Notes under the pieces: generated by a model | Database searches by the model: none | Seen by the model: only the letters and a program-made list of their open reading frames with translations | Told to the model about the DNA's origin: nothing | Position numbers and translations under genes: made by a program | From: Campylobacterales bacterium | GTDB taxonomy: Bacteria; Campylobacterota_A; Desulfurellia; JAADFJ01 | Length of the DNA stretch: 5,326 bases | Assembly: GCA_027080125.1 (NCBI GenBank) | Contig: JALWSW010000127.1 | Span: 1-5,326, forward strand | Direction of reading: 5' to 3' | Part shown: one piece after another, positions 4,893 through 5,326 of the stretch | Layout: every line of letters begins with the position of its first letter | Position numbering within the stretch: the stretch's first letter is position 1

Positions 4893-5326
4893 ATGGCTGA
4901 AATTCTTTCGCAAGAAGAGATTGATGCGCTTTTAAAAAATGTTGAGGTAGCCAAACCGGTTGCCGAAGAGGTTTCAAAAGCTATTGATACAAGAGAGTAC
5001 GACTTCAGGCATCCGCGGCATATCTCTTTGGAACAATTAAGAGAAATTGAGGCAATTCATCAGAACTTCTCAAGAGATTTGTCGATAAAACTTACAGCCG
5101 ACCTTCATGATGTTGTGGCGATTTCGGTTGATGATACCGTTGACCAGACATATGGTGAATATTTATCAGGAATTTTCTCGCCTACCTGTTTCTATTCTTT
5201 TTCCGGGGAGCCCATAGAAGGCTTGTGTGCTATAAATGTAACAATGGATGCCGCTTTTCCGATGATAGACAAGATGCTTGGAGGTATCGGAGAGCAGATG
5301 GATGAAAAGAGAGAGCTTACTGACAT
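4893..5326 (+). CDS. fliM: Flagellar motor switch protein FliM (5' part, runs off the window)
   Basis: FliM forms part of the cytoplasmic C ring and binds phosphorylated CheY to reverse flagellar rotation. The visible 144 codons start with MAEILSQEEIDALL, the CheY-P-binding peptide at the FliM N-terminus. YDFRHPRHIS (36-45) opens the middle domain; EIEAIHQNFSRDLS (51-64) and FPMIDKMLGGIGE (122-134) with the GGxG motif (130-133) used in FliG contact are typical. The end, KRELTD, matches the family region just before the conserved 'TDIE'. The middle domain continues past the edge and the C-terminal FliN-like domain is not seen. GGAG at 4884-4887 lies 5 nt before the ATG. The intact CheY-binding peptide implies a chemotaxis system. 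fliM is divergent from flgF here rather than embedded in a fliL-fliM-fliN string. Confidence 0.96.
   Translation, partial: MAEILSQEEIDALLKNVEVAKPVAEEVSKAIDTREYDFRHPRHISLEQLREIEAIHQNFSRDLSIKLTADLHDVVAISVDDTVDQTYGEYLSGIFSPTCFYSFSGEPIEGLCAINVTMDAAFPMIDKMLGGIGEQMDEKRELTD

Overview
The window looks like part of a flagellar gene cluster from an AT-rich, diderm (Gram-negative-type) bacterium. The outer membrane is inferred from flgA, whose product helps assemble the periplasmic P ring, a structure that monoderms lack. Gene content and order (flgF-flgG-flgA, fliM with a CheY-binding N-terminus, a PilZ protein, a DUF2802-like protein) resemble Desulfobacterota/Deltaproteobacteria- or Deferribacterota-type clusters. 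The sequence alone does not fix the taxon.

Left side, plus strand: the last 19 codons of an unidentified gene (1-60) are followed by a 287-base gap. The gap holds a weak terminator candidate and an extended -10 promoter candidate. Next comes a tightly overlapping three-gene unit (348-2087): a PilZ-domain protein with a helical insertion, a small membrane-anchored coiled-coil protein with a DUF2802-like tail, and a protein whose C-terminus resembles the FliK hook-length-control domain. Overlaps of 4 and 23 nt suggest translational coupling.

Middle, minus strand: flgF, flgG and flgA (4540 down to 2091) form one operon encoding the proximal and distal rod proteins and the P-ring chaperone. flgG and flgA overlap by 4 nt. 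The operon stops 3 nt from the convergent FliK-like gene, so flgH and flgI, which often follow flgA, are not adjacent.

Right side: a 352-base divergent intergenic region carries a sigma-54-like promoter candidate for flgF (minus) and a near-consensus sigma-70 promoter for fliM (plus). It also holds four copies of a short CAGAT-containing repeat that could be regulator sites. fliM, the C-ring switch protein, runs off the right edge.

Together the genes cover rod assembly (FlgF, FlgG), P-ring assembly (FlgA) and the rotor switch (FliM). The PilZ, DUF2802-like and FliK-like unit may add a regulatory or export-related function. No mobile element, CRISPR array or RNA gene was seen. The least characterised part is the PilZ/DUF2802-like/FliK-like unit.
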